Assembly (NCBI RefSeq): GCF_902712915.1
Contig: NZ_CACTIA010000005.1
Location: forward strand, 1,383,501-1,447,500
Direction: 5' to 3'
DNA length: 64,000 bases
Source: Acidiphilium sp. C61
Lineage (GTDB): Bacteria; Pseudomonadota; Alphaproteobacteria; Acetobacterales; Acetobacteraceae
Shown here piece by piece: positions 7,688-17,176 of this stretch (position 1 is the first letter of the stretch; every line of letters begins with the position of its first letter). Under the pieces are notes generated by a model, which was not told where the DNA came from, searched no databases, and saw only the letters and a program-made list of their open reading frames with translations. Position numbers and translations under genes: made by a program.

Positions 7688-9097
7688 TCAGGATAGCAAT
7701 GGTCCCCAGGACGGGTCTTCGGCATTGGTCGGGGTCGGCGTGATCCGCTCGTTGAACCCGTCGACGCCGATGGTCACCAGATGCGAGACATTGCCGATCC
7801 TGAGCGGCCTCTGGCGATAGAACATGATGACCCGCCCGTTCGGGCAGAAGGTTGCGGATTCCTCGAGATATCCCTGCGAAAGCAGGCGTTCGCCCGAGCC
7901 ATCCGGCTTCATCACGCCAATCCCGAACCCGCCCGAATCAAGCCGCGTGAAGGCGATCATGTCGCCCCGCGGCGACCAGACCGGCTCCGCATAACGCGCA
8001 TGGCCGTAGGAGATCCGCTGGATATTCGAGCCATCGGCGTTCATCACGAAGAGCTGCTGGTCGCCAGGGCCGTCGCGATCGGAGTTGAACACGATCTTGG
8101 TGCCATCCGGGCTGTAGCACGGGGTGACGTTGATCGAATTCCCATCGGTCAGCGGCGTCATCCTGCGGCTGCCAAGATCGTATTTCACGATCATCGTCCC
8201 GCCGCCTTTCGAGACGGAGAACAGCAGGGCCGAACCGTCGGGGCTGAACCGCGGGCCGAAGCTCATCTCGCCGAACGAGCCGATATTGGTGCGCGCCCCG
8301 GACTGCAGGTCGAACAGATAGACCTGGGGCTGGCCGTTCTCGAAACTGGCGAAGGCGATCTGCTGGCGCGACGGGTTGAACTGCGGCGACAGCGCCATGT
8401 TCCGGCCCGATGTCAGGAACCGCACATTGGCGCCGTCGTAATCCATCACGGCCATGCGGCGGACCGGATTGGTCGGCCGGCCGGCGACCGAGATGAAAGC
8501 AACGCGGGTGTCGAAATAGCCCTTCTCGCCGATCATCTGCTGGTAGATGTCGTCGGCGATGATGTGGGCGATGCGGCGCCAGTTGTTGGTCGCGGTGGTG
8601 TAGGCGGTGCCCTGGAGCTGCTTCTGCTGGGAAATGCCCCACAGCCGGTATTCGACGCGGATCTGCCCGCCGCCCTGGTTCGTCACCTGTCCGGTGACAA
8701 GGGCCTGGGCACCGAGAATGCTCCAGTTGTTCCAGACCGGAATGCTGTTGACCACCGAATTCGGCACGAAGCTCGCCTGGTCGATCGCGCGGAACAGGCC
8801 GCAATGGTCGAGATCCGACGTGACGATCTGGGCAATCTGCGCGCCGAGATCGGAGGTATTGCCGCTGGCATCGGTGAAAGAGGGCAGCGCGATCGGGATC
8901 GGCGCATTGTGCGCGCCGGAGACGTTGATCGCATCGCCGGGGCCGTTAGAGGCACTCTGCGCCCGGGCGAAGTGCGGCAGCACGAGGCCCGCGGCGCCGG
9001 CGCCCATCAGGAGGCGGCGCGAAAGCGGCTTCAGGCGTTCGATCGTGGTTTCCGGAAGGCGTGGGTGAGCGGTTGGCTGCGGACGGCGGATCGTCAT
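7688..9097 (-). CDS. tolB: Tol-Pal periplasmic protein TolB
   Basis: 469 residues. The N-terminus has SRRLLMG (twin arginines at 27-28) followed by a hydrophobic stretch and HFARAQ, so the export signal looks Tat-type rather than the usual Sec type. Residues about 55-190 are the TolB N-terminal domain; the remainder is a six-bladed propeller with repeated WD40-like units such as FSPDGSALLFS, YSPDGTKIVFNSDRDG and WSPRGDMIAF. TolB binds Pal and peptidoglycan-associated partners and couples to TolA for outer-membrane constriction. Start at 9097 has AGAGGT upstream. It follows tolA closely; pal, its usual neighbour, is absent downstream. Confidence 0.95.
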   Translation of the reverse strand: MTIRRPQPTAHPRLPETTIERLKPLSRRLLMGAGAAGLVLPHFARAQSASNGPGDAINVSGAHNAPIPIALPSFTDASGNTSDLGAQIAQIVTSDLDHCGLFRAIDQASFVPNSVVNSIPVWNNWSILGAQALVTGQVTNQGGGQIRVEYRLWGISQQKQLQGTAYTTATNNWRRIAHIIADDIYQQMIGEKGYFDTRVAFISVAGRPTNPVRRMAVMDYDGANVRFLTSGRNMALSPQFNPSRQQIAFASFENGQPQVYLFDLQSGARTNIGSFGEMSFGPRFSPDGSALLFSVSKGGGTMIVKYDLGSRRMTPLTDGNSINVTPCYSPDGTKIVFNSDRDGPGDQQLFVMNADGSNIQRISYGHARYAEPVWSPRGDMIAFTRLDSGGFGIGVMKPDGSGERLLSQGYLEESATFCPNGRVIMFYRQRPLRIGNVSHLVTIGVDGFNERITPTPTNAEDPSWGPLLS

Positions 9098-9128
9098 GAA
9101 GGACCTCTATCCTGAAACGCTTTGAATG

Positions 9129-10091
9129 CTAGGGCGTGAACCTGAAAATGAATGTGTGGACCGAGCCGAGCATATAGGACGGCAGCGGCAGCTTGGCACA
9201 TTGATAGTTCTTAACCGCGTCCACCGCCCGGTTGGCGAAGGCTGCGAACAGCGGATCGCCCAGCTTGCCCTGGTCCTGCGGCGCAACCTGCGCCTCGCGG
9301 ACGATGCCGGACGCATCGGTCACGACCTGGAGCAGAACGCTGAACTTCCGCACGCCCGGCGCCCCGGCGTCGATCCCCCAGCAGGGGCGGACCGTGTTGG
9401 CGATGGCGTTGCGCTGCGACGCCGACAGGCCGGAATTGGCCGTGCTCATCTTCGAGCCGCCGCCATGCGGCGCACCGCCCTGTTCGGGGTTGTAGCGGGC
9501 GGTCGGCGGGGTTTTCTGCTTCTGCAGTGACCGCAGCTTCGCCAGCGTGTTCAGCACCGACTGGCTCATCGGCACCGGGGTCTTCACCGTGTGCTTCTGG
9601 CTGGTCGGGCTTTTTTCCGCCGGCGCGGGCGGTGTCTTTTTCGGCGGCAGCGGCAATTTCTTCGCCGGCTTCTGCGGAGTCGGCTTGTGCGGCCGCTGCG
9701 GCGGCGGCGGCGGTGGCGTGGGAATCGGCGTCGGCGCCGGTGTGGGCGGCGGCGGCGGCGGCGGCGGGGATGGCGGCTGCGGCAGTTTGGGCGTGTTGTG
9801 CGGTGCCGGCGGCGGCGGGGGCGGGGGCGGGGGCGGCGCCACTTTCGGCTGCGGGGTCGGCTTCTGCACTGTGAGATGCGCCTTGTGCACGGTCCTGGTC
9901 TTGGCCGGGGCGGCGACCTTGCCCTTGTGCAGGGCCTGCTGCGGCGCCGCGTTGCCGACCAGCGTCACGTCAACGGCTTCCGCCGCCGGCGCGTCGAGCT
10001 TTTCCCGCGGCAGAACGGCAACGAGCAGCAGCACGATCGCCAGATGGACGATTGCCGAGACGATCGCTCCCCGCCGAAGCTCTGGTTCCAT
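9129..10091 (-). CDS. tolA: TolA-like inner-membrane linker, proline-rich
   Basis: 320 residues. Residues about 9-27 form one membrane anchor (GAIVSAIVHLAIVLLLVAVL). Residues about 85-180 are extremely proline-rich, with several runs of six to ten prolines interspersed with Lys/Thr. The last about 100 residues form a TonB/TolA C-terminal domain (SASQRNAIANTVRPCWGID.. VVTDASGIVREAQV..). It should transmit proton-motive energy from TolQR across the periplasm to TolB/Pal. Classical TolA has a long Ala-rich helix here instead; the poly-Pro linker is TonB-like. Gene order between tolR and tolB settles the identity. Start at 10091 (MEPELRR) is chosen at the membrane anchor. Confidence 0.88.
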   Translation of the reverse strand: MEPELRRGAIVSAIVHLAIVLLLVAVLPREKLDAPAAEAVDVTLVGNAAPQQALHKGKVAAPAKTRTVHKAHLTVQKPTPQPKVAPPPPPPPPPPAPHNTPKLPQPPSPPPPPPPPTPAPTPIPTPPPPPPQRPHKPTPQKPAKKLPLPPKKTPPAPAEKSPTSQKHTVKTPVPMSQSVLNTLAKLRSLQKQKTPPTARYNPEQGGAPHGGGSKMSTANSGLSASQRNAIANTVRPCWGIDAGAPGVRKFSVLLQVVTDASGIVREAQVAPQDQGKLGDPLFAAFANRAVDAVKNYQCAKLPLPSYMLGSVHTFIFRFTP

Positions 10092-10143
10092 GGGTCGGTC
10101 CCGCCTCAATCGATGCGCGCGCCGGATGCCGGGTTTACCGGGA

Positions 10144-10587
10144 TCAGCGTTTTGCCGCGGTCGGCTGCTGGGCAAGCAGGGCGACCTTGTTGAACCCGCC
10201 ATTGGTGATCGTCGCCATGACCTTCAGCATGGTGCCGTAGGGCACCGCCGTGTCGCCGCGCACGAAGATGCGGCGGTCGGTATTGTGCTTGGCGATCTGC
10301 TGCAGGGTGGCGACCAGATTGTCGAGCGGGACCGCGGAATTCTGCAGGTAGACGCTGCCATCGGCCTTGACGGTGATGGTGATCGGCGTCGCGTCGGAAT
10401 TCACCGGCTTCGCGTTCGCGTGCGGCAGGTTGACGGTGACGCCGGAGGTGATCAGCGGCGCGGTCACCATGAAGATGATCAGCAGCACCAGCATCACGTC
10501 GACCATCGGCGTGACGTTGATCTCCGACATCGGCCGGTAGCGGCCGCGGCGGCTGCCGGATTTGCGCTCGATCACGCCCCCGGCCAT
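10144..10587 (-). CDS. tolR: TolR, ExbD-family proton-channel subunit
   Basis: 147 residues. After a basic N-terminus comes MSEINVTPMVDVMLVLLIIF, the ExbD/TolR signature with the aspartate (in VDVMLVLL) that carries protons. The periplasmic part (about residues 45-140) matches the ExbD fold, with IFVRGDTAVPYGTMLKVM. Start at 10587 (MAGGVIER) follows the tolQ stop after a single base, so translation is coupled. Partner of TolQ in the inner membrane. Confidence 0.95.
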   Translation of the reverse strand: MAGGVIERKSGSRRGRYRPMSEINVTPMVDVMLVLLIIFMVTAPLITSGVTVNLPHANAKPVNSDATPITITVKADGSVYLQNSAVPLDNLVATLQQIAKHNTDRRIFVRGDTAVPYGTMLKVMATITNGGFNKVALLAQQPTAAKR

Positions 10588-10588
10588 C

Positions 10589-11305
<717 letters not shown>

Positions 11306-11307
11306 CT

Positions 11308-11808
11308 TCAGTCCCCTTCCACGGCCCTCTGGCCGTCACCTGTTTCGCCGCCCGGCACGCCCGCCTCGTGCATCCGCATCAGGGCGGCGCGCATGTCCGC
11401 CGGCAAGCGAACCGCCCGCCCCCCTGCCCTGTCCACGCAGGCAAGAAGGAGGCCGATCCGCACCAGCGTCTCGTCGCCACGCCGGATCGTCTGGTCGAGC
11501 ATGACGGTTGCGGCAGAGACCTGCCGCACCCGTGTTGCCACCGTGATCAGGTCGTCGAGCCGCGCCGGCCGCTCATAGTCGATTTCCGCATGCCGCACCA
11601 CAAACATACGGTCGTGGACTGCTACCATTTCCGCGTGTGGCACCCCCAGCGAACGCAGAGCTTCGGACCGCGCCCGCTCGGCATAGCGGAGGTAATTGGC
11701 GTGATAGACGATGCCGCCCGCATCGGTATCCTCGAAATAGATCCGCACGCCGAGACGGTGCTCGCCGCCATGCAGCGCGTTTTCCAGCATGTTCGCGGTC
11801 TCGTTCAT
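11308..11808 (-). CDS. ybgC: Tol-Pal-associated acyl-CoA thioesterase YbgC
   Basis: 166 residues of the hot-dog fold 4-hydroxybenzoyl-CoA thioesterase family. The active-site segment is [19 protein letters not shown], with Asp in DTDAGG as the catalytic residue. YbgC hydrolyses acyl-CoA or acyl-ACP in the cytoplasm near the inner membrane and is regularly encoded ahead of tolQ. Its ATG overlaps the ruvB stop as ATGA. The C-terminal about 30 residues are poorly conserved. Confidence 0.94.
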   Translation of the reverse strand: MNETANMLENALHGGEHRLGVRIYFEDTDAGGIVYHANYLRYAERARSEALRSLGVPHAEMVAVHDRMFVVRHAEIDYERPARLDDLITVATRVRQVSAATVMLDQTIRRGDETLVRIGLLLACVDRAGGRAVRLPADMRAALMRMHEAGVPGGETGDGQRAVEGD

Positions 11809-12848
11809 GGCTCGAACGGCAGGTCCGCCTGCCCGGGGGCGGCGGCGGGCGGCAGCAGGCCGAGATGCGCCCAGGCCTCGCGTCCCAGCATCCGGCCGCG
11901 CGGGGTACGGATGACGAAACCTTCCTGGATCAAATAGGGTTCGATCACGTCCTCGAGCGTATCGCGCGGCTCGGAAAGGGCCGCGGCCAGGGTCTCGATG
12001 CCGACCGGCCCGCCATTGTGATGCTCGGCGATGCGCCGGAGATAGCGACGGTCCATCGCATCGAGTCCGCGAAGGTCGACATCGAGCCGCGTCAGCGCCG
12101 CGTCGGCCGCTGCACGGTCCACCGTCGCCGTGCCCGCGACGGCGGCGAAATCGCGTACCCGCCGCGTCAGCCGGCCGGCGATCCGCGGCGTACCGCGCGA
12201 GCGGCGGGCGATTTCCGCCGCGCCATCCGCCGTGATGTCCATCTCCAGCAAAGCGGCGGCGCGGGTGACGATCAGGCGCAGCTCCTCGGGCGTGTAGAAC
12301 ACGAGCCGCAACGGGATGCCGAACCGGTCGCGCAGCGGATTGGCGAGCAGGCCCGAACGCGTGGTCGCGCCGATCAGGGTGAAGCGCGGCAGATCGATCC
12401 GGACCGACCGCGCGCCCGGCCCCTCGCCGATGATCAGGTCGAGCACGAAATCCTCCATCGCGGGATAGAGAACCTCCTCGATCGAGGGCTGCAGGCGGTG
12501 AATCTCGTCGATGAACAGAACGTCCCTCGGTTGCAGGTTGGTCAATATGGCGGCGAGATCGCCCGATTTCTGGATGATCGGCCCCGAGGTCGCCCGGAAA
12601 CCCACCCCCATCTCGCGGGCGATGATCTGCGCCAGCGTGGTTTTGCCCAGCCCCGGCGGGCCGTGCAGCAGCACGTGGTCGAGCGATTCGCCCCGGCCGC
12701 GCGCCGCGGCGATGAATATCGCAAGATTTTCTCGGCTCGCTTTCTGCCCGGTGAATTCCGCGAGAGTTTGCGGCCGCAGGGCGGCTTCCGGCCCGTCCTC
12801 GGCATCGCGCGCGCCGGAGAGCAGCGCCCTGTCCTCGCCCCCGCTCAT
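11805..12848 (-). CDS. ruvB: Holliday junction branch-migration helicase RuvB
   Basis: 347 residues. AAA+ ATPase with Walker [12 protein letters not shown], Walker [10 protein letters not shown], sensor I GATTRSG, and a C-terminal winged helix ([31 protein letters not shown]). It drives branch migration of Holliday junctions with RuvA. It overlaps ruvA (upstream) and ybgC (downstream) by four bases each, within one tightly packed operon. Confidence 0.98.
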   Translation of the reverse strand: MSGGEDRALLSGARDAEDGPEAALRPQTLAEFTGQKASRENLAIFIAAARGRGESLDHVLLHGPPGLGKTTLAQIIAREMGVGFRATSGPIIQKSGDLAAILTNLQPRDVLFIDEIHRLQPSIEEVLYPAMEDFVLDLIIGEGPGARSVRIDLPRFTLIGATTRSGLLANPLRDRFGIPLRLVFYTPEELRLIVTRAAALLEMDITADGAAEIARRSRGTPRIAGRLTRRVRDFAAVAGTATVDRAAADAALTRLDVDLRGLDAMDRRYLRRIAEHHNGGPVGIETLAAALSEPRDTLEDVIEPYLIQEGFVIRTPRGRMLGREAWAHLGLLPPAAAPGQADLPFEP

Positions 12849-13459
12849 CGGGCGAGCCGCCGCAACCCGCCGCGGATCAGCGCATCCAGCGATGCGTCAT
12901 CGCCGGCCTCGGCCACGACTGCGGCCAGCGCGGCCTCCGCCTCGGCGCGGCGATAGCCGAGATTGACCAGGGCGGACAGCGCGTCGGCCAGCTTGCCCTG
13001 CGGCTGGGCGATCGGCGGGGCCGCTCCTGTCGGGACGAAGGTGGAGCCGGTCGGCATCGCGGCGATCCGCTCGCGCAGCTCCGAAATCAGCCTTGCGGCG
13101 AGCTTCGGGCCGACGCCGGGGGCGCGGGTGATGGCGCCACGGTCGCTGGCAGCGATGGCGCTGGCGAGCTGGTCCGGCGGAAGCGCCGAAAGCAGGTTGA
13201 GCGCCACTTTCGCGCCCACGCCCTGGATCGTGGTGAGCAGGCGGAACCAGTCGCGCTCGGCGGCATCGATGAAGCCGAACAGGGTGATCGCATCCTCGCG
13301 GACCTGGGTTTCGACGAGCAGCGTCGCGCGGGCGGGCGGCGCCGGCAGGCCGGAGAGGCTGCGCGCGGAGCAGAGCACCACGTAGCCGACGCCGTTCACA
13401 TCGATCAGGCAGCGCCCGTCCTCGATCTGCTCGGCGGTGCCGCAGAGCCGCCCGATCAT
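12845..13459 (-). CDS. ruvA: Holliday junction DNA-binding protein RuvA
   Basis: 204 residues. OB-fold N-terminus ([20 protein letters not shown]), tandem helix-hairpin-helix motifs ([17 protein letters not shown] and [16 protein letters not shown]), a flexible linker and the C-terminal domain III ([16 protein letters not shown]) that contacts RuvB. Start overlaps the ruvC stop as ATGA. It tetramerises on the four-way junction and loads RuvB. Confidence 0.97.
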   Translation of the reverse strand: MIGRLCGTAEQIEDGRCLIDVNGVGYVVLCSARSLSGLPAPPARATLLVETQVREDAITLFGFIDAAERDWFRLLTTIQGVGAKVALNLLSALPPDQLASAIAASDRGAITRAPGVGPKLAARLISELRERIAAMPTGSTFVPTGAAPPIAQPQGKLADALSALVNLGYRRAEAEAALAAVVAEAGDDASLDALIRGGLRRLAR

Positions 13460-13959
13460 GCCGCCGGCACCCGGCTGGCGGTGGCGAGATGATGCGCATG
13501 GCAGATGGCGACGGCGAGCGCATCCGCCGCATCGGCGCGGGTGATCGCCGCACCGGGCAACAGACGGCGCACCATCAGGGCGACCTGGTCCTTTTCGGCG
13601 GCCCCGGTGCCGACCACGGCGCGCTTCACCGTCTTGGCGCCATATTCCGCAACCGCGATGCCCGCCCGCGCCGGGGCGAGCAGGGCAACACCGCGGGCAT
13701 AGCCGAGCTTGAGCGTCGCGGTCGCGTTGCGGTTGACATAGGTTTCCTCGACCGCCGCATGGTCCGGCGCATAGGTCGCGAGCAGCTTGGCGAGGGCGGC
13801 GTCCAGCGTGTGCAGCCGCTCGGCCACCGCCGCCGCGCCATCGGTCGCGATGACCCCGTCAGTGACGTGCCGCAGCCGGTTGCCATCGACATCGATGATG
13901 CCGAAGCCGGTGAAGCGAAGGCCGGGATCGATCCCGATGATGCGCGCGCGAATCGGCAT
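13456..13959 (-). CDS. ruvC: Holliday junction resolvase RuvC
   Basis: 167 residues counted from ATG 13959. Acidic catalytic residues are recognisable: IIGIDPGLRFTGFG at the N-terminus, AVEETYVN near residue 65 and DAADALAVAICHAH near 140. It cuts Holliday junctions symmetrically after RuvAB action. A GTG at 13965 is the alternative start. Neither has a Shine-Dalgarno; a TATACT box ends six bases upstream of the ATG, so the message could be leaderless. First gene of the ruvCAB-ybgC-tolQRAB run. Confidence 0.95.
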   Translation of the reverse strand: MPIRARIIGIDPGLRFTGFGIIDVDGNRLRHVTDGVIATDGAAAVAERLHTLDAALAKLLATYAPDHAAVEETYVNRNATATLKLGYARGVALLAPARAGIAVAEYGAKTVKRAVVGTGAAEKDQVALMVRRLLPGAAITRADAADALAVAICHAHHLATASRVPAA

Positions 13960-13965
13960 ATCCAC

Positions 13966-13971
13966 AGTATA
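13966..13971 (-). promoter_or_regulatory. Possible -10 box of a ruvC promoter
   Basis: The minus strand reads TATACT, ending about six bases before the ruvC ATG, inside an AT-rich patch (TATATATACT) that stands out in this GC-rich region. A matching -35 hexamer is not evident. If used, transcription would start at or next to the start codon. Confidence 0.35.
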
Positions 13972-13984
13972 TATAGGATTTGGC

Positions 13985-13999
13985 GTTCCCCGTCCGGTC
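13985..13999. promoter_or_regulatory. Possible LexA box upstream of ruvCAB
   Basis: GTTC-N7-GGTC, one mismatch from the alphaproteobacterial SOS box GTTC-N7-GTTC. It sits between yebC and ruvC, about 26-40 bases before the ruvC ATG, where a repressor would block the suggested promoter. It also overlaps the yebC stop. One-mismatch sites occur by chance, so this is tentative. Confidence 0.35.
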
Positions 14000-14747
14000 A
14001 GGCGGACAGCGTCTGCATCACCTCGTCGGGAATTTCGAAATTGGCGTAGACGTTCTGCACGTCATCGCTCTCCTCGAGCGCGTCGATCAGCTTCATCACG
14101 CTGCGGGCCGCATCCTCGTCGAGCGGCGTGGTGGTGGTCGGCCGCCAGTCGAGCTTCGCGGCTTCGGGCTCGCCGAATTTCTGCTCCACCGCATCGCGCA
14201 CGGCGAAGAAACTTTCCACCGCGCAGATGATTTCGTGGGCCTCATCGGTGCTCTGCACGTCGTCCGCCCCGGCCTCGATCGCGGCCTCGAGCATGTCGTC
14301 CGCGCTCGCCGCGGCGGCGGGATAGCGGATCAGGCCGATGCGGTCGAACATGAAGGCGACGGAATTGGTCTCGCCCAGCGCGCCGCCATGTTTCGAGAAG
14401 GCTGCCCGCACGTCGGAGGCCGTGCGGTTGCGGTTGTCGGTCAGCGCCTCGACGATGATCGCGATGCCGGACGGGCCATAGCCCTCGTAGCGCACCTCGG
14501 CATAATCGTCGCCGCCAGTGCCGCCGGCCGCCTTCTTGATCGCCCGCTCGATCGTGTCGCGCGGCATGTTCGCCTGACGGGCGGCGGCACACGCCGCGCG
14601 CAGCCGCGGATTCGCTGCGGGGTCGGGCAGGCCGGTTCTGGCCGATACCGTGATCTCGCGGATCAGCTTGGCGAACTGCCGGGCGCGCCGCGCATCCTGC
14701 GCGCCCTTGCGGTGCATGATGTTCTTGAATTGCGAATGTCCGGCCAT
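13998..14747 (-). CDS. yebC: YebC/PmpR-family translation or transcription factor
   Basis: 249 residues. The family N-terminus [19 protein letters not shown] and motifs [26 protein letters not shown] and [18 protein letters not shown] are plain. The YebC family includes regulators that bind DNA and proteins that relieve ribosome stalling at proline-rich stretches; the latter would be of interest next to a poly-proline TolA, but that link is inference. Start at 14747 is chosen to match the family; the frame begins four codons earlier. It lies 38 bases before ruvC on the same strand. Confidence 0.95.
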   Translation of the reverse strand: MAGHSQFKNIMHRKGAQDARRARQFAKLIREITVSARTGLPDPAANPRLRAACAAARQANMPRDTIERAIKKAAGGTGGDDYAEVRYEGYGPSGIAIIVEALTDNRNRTASDVRAAFSKHGGALGETNSVAFMFDRIGLIRYPAAAASADDMLEAAIEAGADDVQSTDEAHEIICAVESFFAVRDAVEQKFGEPEAAKLDWRPTTTTPLDEDAARSVMKLIDALEESDDVQNVYANFEIPDEVMQTLSA

Positions 14748-14885
14748 CAGAAAATCCATGATTCAGCGTCGAAGCGCGCGGGGGCGCGCTCCGGGAGTTT
14801 CGGTCGTGGCCGGCGATATCATGTCCGGCCCGAATTTGATATGCCCCCGGAGCGGCCGGATGGTGCGGCCACGATCGGGGGATGG

Positions 14886-16091
14886 ATGGAGAGAGCTTCG
14901 CTGGGGCTGGCGCATCGCGCATGGCGGTTGTTGCCGGCCGAGACGCGGCGCCGCGCCATGACGCGGGTGGCGGGCCTCATCGCCGGCCGGCCCGACCGCG
15001 TGCCGCCGGCAGCGAGCGAGGGGATCGTGGTGGCCGGGGATCTCGACGGGGCAAACGGCCTCGCCGAGACCAGCCGGATCATGGATACGGTGTTCCGCCA
15101 GATCGGCGTGGGGCGCGGCACGCTCCAGCTCGGCCTGCCCAGCGTCACGCCGGCGCCGGGCGCGCTGCCGCCCGCAGGGGCGGCGATGCTCGCGGTGGTG
15201 AACGCGCCGATCCTGCCCGTCGGCCTCGCCCGCTGGCCGCGCGCGCTGATGCAGGGGCGCAGGGTGATCGGCCTGTTCGTGTGGGAACTGCCGGCGGTGC
15301 CGGCCGCCTGGCATGTGGGGGCGAAATTCGTCCACGAGATCTGGGCGCCGTCCGCCTTCTGCGCCGAGGCGTTCGAGCCCCTGGCGCCGGGGCGCGTGCG
15401 CGTCGTGCCCTACCCGCTCGCCGCCCTGCCACCGCCGCGCATCGAAGGCGGACGGGGCGATTTCGGCCTGCCCGAAGGCGCGCTGGTGGTGCTCGTCGTG
15501 TTCAATCTCGCCTCCAGCCGCGTGCGCAAGAACCCCGAGGGCGCCATCCGCGCCTTCCGCGCCGCCTTCGGCGACCGCCGCGACCGGGTGCTGGTGCTCA
15601 AACTGTCCGGCACCTCGCTGTATCCCGGGGATCTCGCGGAAATCCGGGCGATGGTCGCGGATGCGCCGAATATCCGGGTGATCGACGAGACCATACCCGA
15701 GCCCGCCCTGCGCGGGCTGATCGCGGCGAGCGACATCGTGATGTCGCTGCATCGCGCCGAGGGATTCGGGCTCATCCCGGCCACGGCGATGCTGCTCGGC
15801 CGCCCGGTGGTGACGACCGGCTGGTCCGGTAACATGAGTTTCATGGACGCTGAGAGCGCTGCCCTCGTGAAATACGATCTGGTGCCGGTGAACGACCCGC
15901 GCGGCACCTACCGGCTGCAGGGCAGCCGCTGGGCCGAGCCGGATTTCGGGCATGCGGCCGTATTGCTGCGGCAGCTCGCCGACGATCCCTCCGCTCGGGC
16001 GGCACTCGCCGCGCGCGGGCGGGAGATGGCGACGCGCGCGCTCGGCGATGCGCCGGTGCGCGATGCGCTCGCCGCATCCGGCATCCGATGA
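14886..16091 (+). CDS. Glycosyltransferase, GT-B fold family 1/4-like
   Basis: 401 residues. The C-terminal half matches the glycosyltransferase group 1 domain: LSGTSLYPGD, IRVIDETIPEPALRGLIAASDIVMS and HRAEGFGLIPATAMLLGRPVV, where EGFGLIPAT is the nucleotide-sugar binding E-x7-E-like region. The N-terminal half contains GLFVWELPAVPAAW..VHEIWAPSAFCA, as in sugar transferases of polysaccharide gene sets. Substrate unknown. Start at 14886 has GGGGGA just upstream; the open frame extends to 13980, but that is antisense to yebC. It overlaps the next gene by four bases. Confidence 0.8.
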   Translation: MERASLGLAHRAWRLLPAETRRRAMTRVAGLIAGRPDRVPPAASEGIVVAGDLDGANGLAETSRIMDTVFRQIGVGRGTLQLGLPSVTPAPGALPPAGAAMLAVVNAPILPVGLARWPRALMQGRRVIGLFVWELPAVPAAWHVGAKFVHEIWAPSAFCAEAFEPLAPGRVRVVPYPLAALPPPRIEGGRGDFGLPEGALVVLVVFNLASSRVRKNPEGAIRAFRAAFGDRRDRVLVLKLSGTSLYPGDLAEIRAMVADAPNIRVIDETIPEPALRGLIAASDIVMSLHRAEGFGLIPATAMLLGRPVVTTGWSGNMSFMDAESAALVKYDLVPVNDPRGTYRLQGSRWAEPDFGHAAVLLRQLADDPSARAALAARGREMATRALGDAPVRDALAASGIR

Positions 16092-17176
16092 GGATTCTCA
16101 CCTGGCAATGGGGGCGGCGCGGCGCCGGGCCACGCTTCGCCGCGCTGCTCCACGCGGCGCTTGGCCGCCTGCCGGCAACCGAATCCGTGCTGTCGCTCTC
16201 GGCGGAGGCGGAAATCCTCGGCGAGGCAGACGCGCCGGACTGCGCCTGGCGGTATCCGACCTATTCGAGCGCCGGCGGCGCGCTGGCGCGGCTGGCGACC
16301 CTGCCCTTCGCCGGGCGCGGCGTTCGCGCCGGGCTCGCGCGGATTGCCCCGGATGCCGCCCTGTGTGCCATGCCCGCGGTGCTCGACCGCCTGATGGTCG
16401 CCAATCTGCGCGTGCCTTACGCGATCATCGTGCATGACGCGGTCTGCCACCCCGGCGAAAGCCTGAGCTTCCGGCTGGTGAACCAGGCGCGGCTGCTCCG
16501 CGGCGCGGGCCTGCTGGTCACGCTCAGCCAGGCAGTGACCGACGAGTTGCACGAATCCGGCGCGGTCCGCCCCGGCCTGCGGGTTCTCACCCTCACGCTT
16601 CCGCCGATGCCGGTAGGCGATGGCGCGATGCCGGCCGCACCCTTCGCACATGGCGGACGGCCGCGGCTGCTGATGTTCGGCCGGCTGCTGCCTTACAAGG
16701 GGCTCGACCTGCTCTGCGAGGCGATGGAACGCCTCGGCCCCGATCCGGGATTCGGGCTGCATGTCGCCGGCAATGGTCCGGATTCAGCCGAGCTGAGCCG
16801 GCTCGCGGCGATGGCGCATGTCACGCTCGACCGGCGCTGGATTCCCGAGGCCGAGCTGTCGCAGCTGATCGGCGATGCGGATGCGCTGGTGCTGCCCTAC
16901 CGGCAGGCGAGCCAGTCCGGCGTGGCCGCGGCGGCCCTCGCCCTGGGACGACAGGTGATCGCCACCGATGTCGGAGGTCTCGCCGAACAGTTGCGGGATG
17001 CGCCGCAGGCGATCCTCTGCCCGCCGGATGCCGACGCGCTGGCGGCGGCGCTGCGGCGCTGGTGCGCGCGCCGGGAGGCGGGGGAGATCGGGACAGCCGC
17101 CGATCCGGTGGCGGCGTGGACGGCGATGGCCGCTCAGCTGCGCGCCGGGCTGGGCGCGATCTCGGGCGCGGCCTGA
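16088..17176 (+). CDS. Glycosyltransferase, family 4-like
   Basis: 362 residues. GT-B fold with a donor-binding half starting near residue 195: RPRLLMFGRLLPYKGLDLL, GLHVAGNGP and WIPEAELSQLIGDADALVLPYRQASQSGVAAAALALGRQVIATDVGG, a GT4 signature. Its start overlaps the preceding glycosyltransferase stop as ATGA, so the two form a pair, probably acting on one envelope glycan. Its 3' end overlaps the convergent MFS gene by 43 bases. No polymerase or flippase genes lie nearby, so the product cannot be named. Confidence 0.82.
   Translation: MRILTWQWGRRGAGPRFAALLHAALGRLPATESVLSLSAEAEILGEADAPDCAWRYPTYSSAGGALARLATLPFAGRGVRAGLARIAPDAALCAMPAVLDRLMVANLRVPYAIIVHDAVCHPGESLSFRLVNQARLLRGAGLLVTLSQAVTDELHESGAVRPGLRVLTLTLPPMPVGDGAMPAAPFAHGGRPRLLMFGRLLPYKGLDLLCEAMERLGPDPGFGLHVAGNGPDSAELSRLAAMAHVTLDRRWIPEAELSQLIGDADALVLPYRQASQSGVAAAALALGRQVIATDVGGLAEQLRDAPQAILCPPDADALAAALRRWCARREAGEIGTAADPVAAWTAMAAQLRAGLGAISGAA

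Noticed and set aside
13980..14885. Upstream 300 codons of the open frame that includes the first glycosyltransferase
   Set aside because: The segment is antisense to yebC and has no homology; the glycosyltransferase begins at 14886 with a ribosome site.
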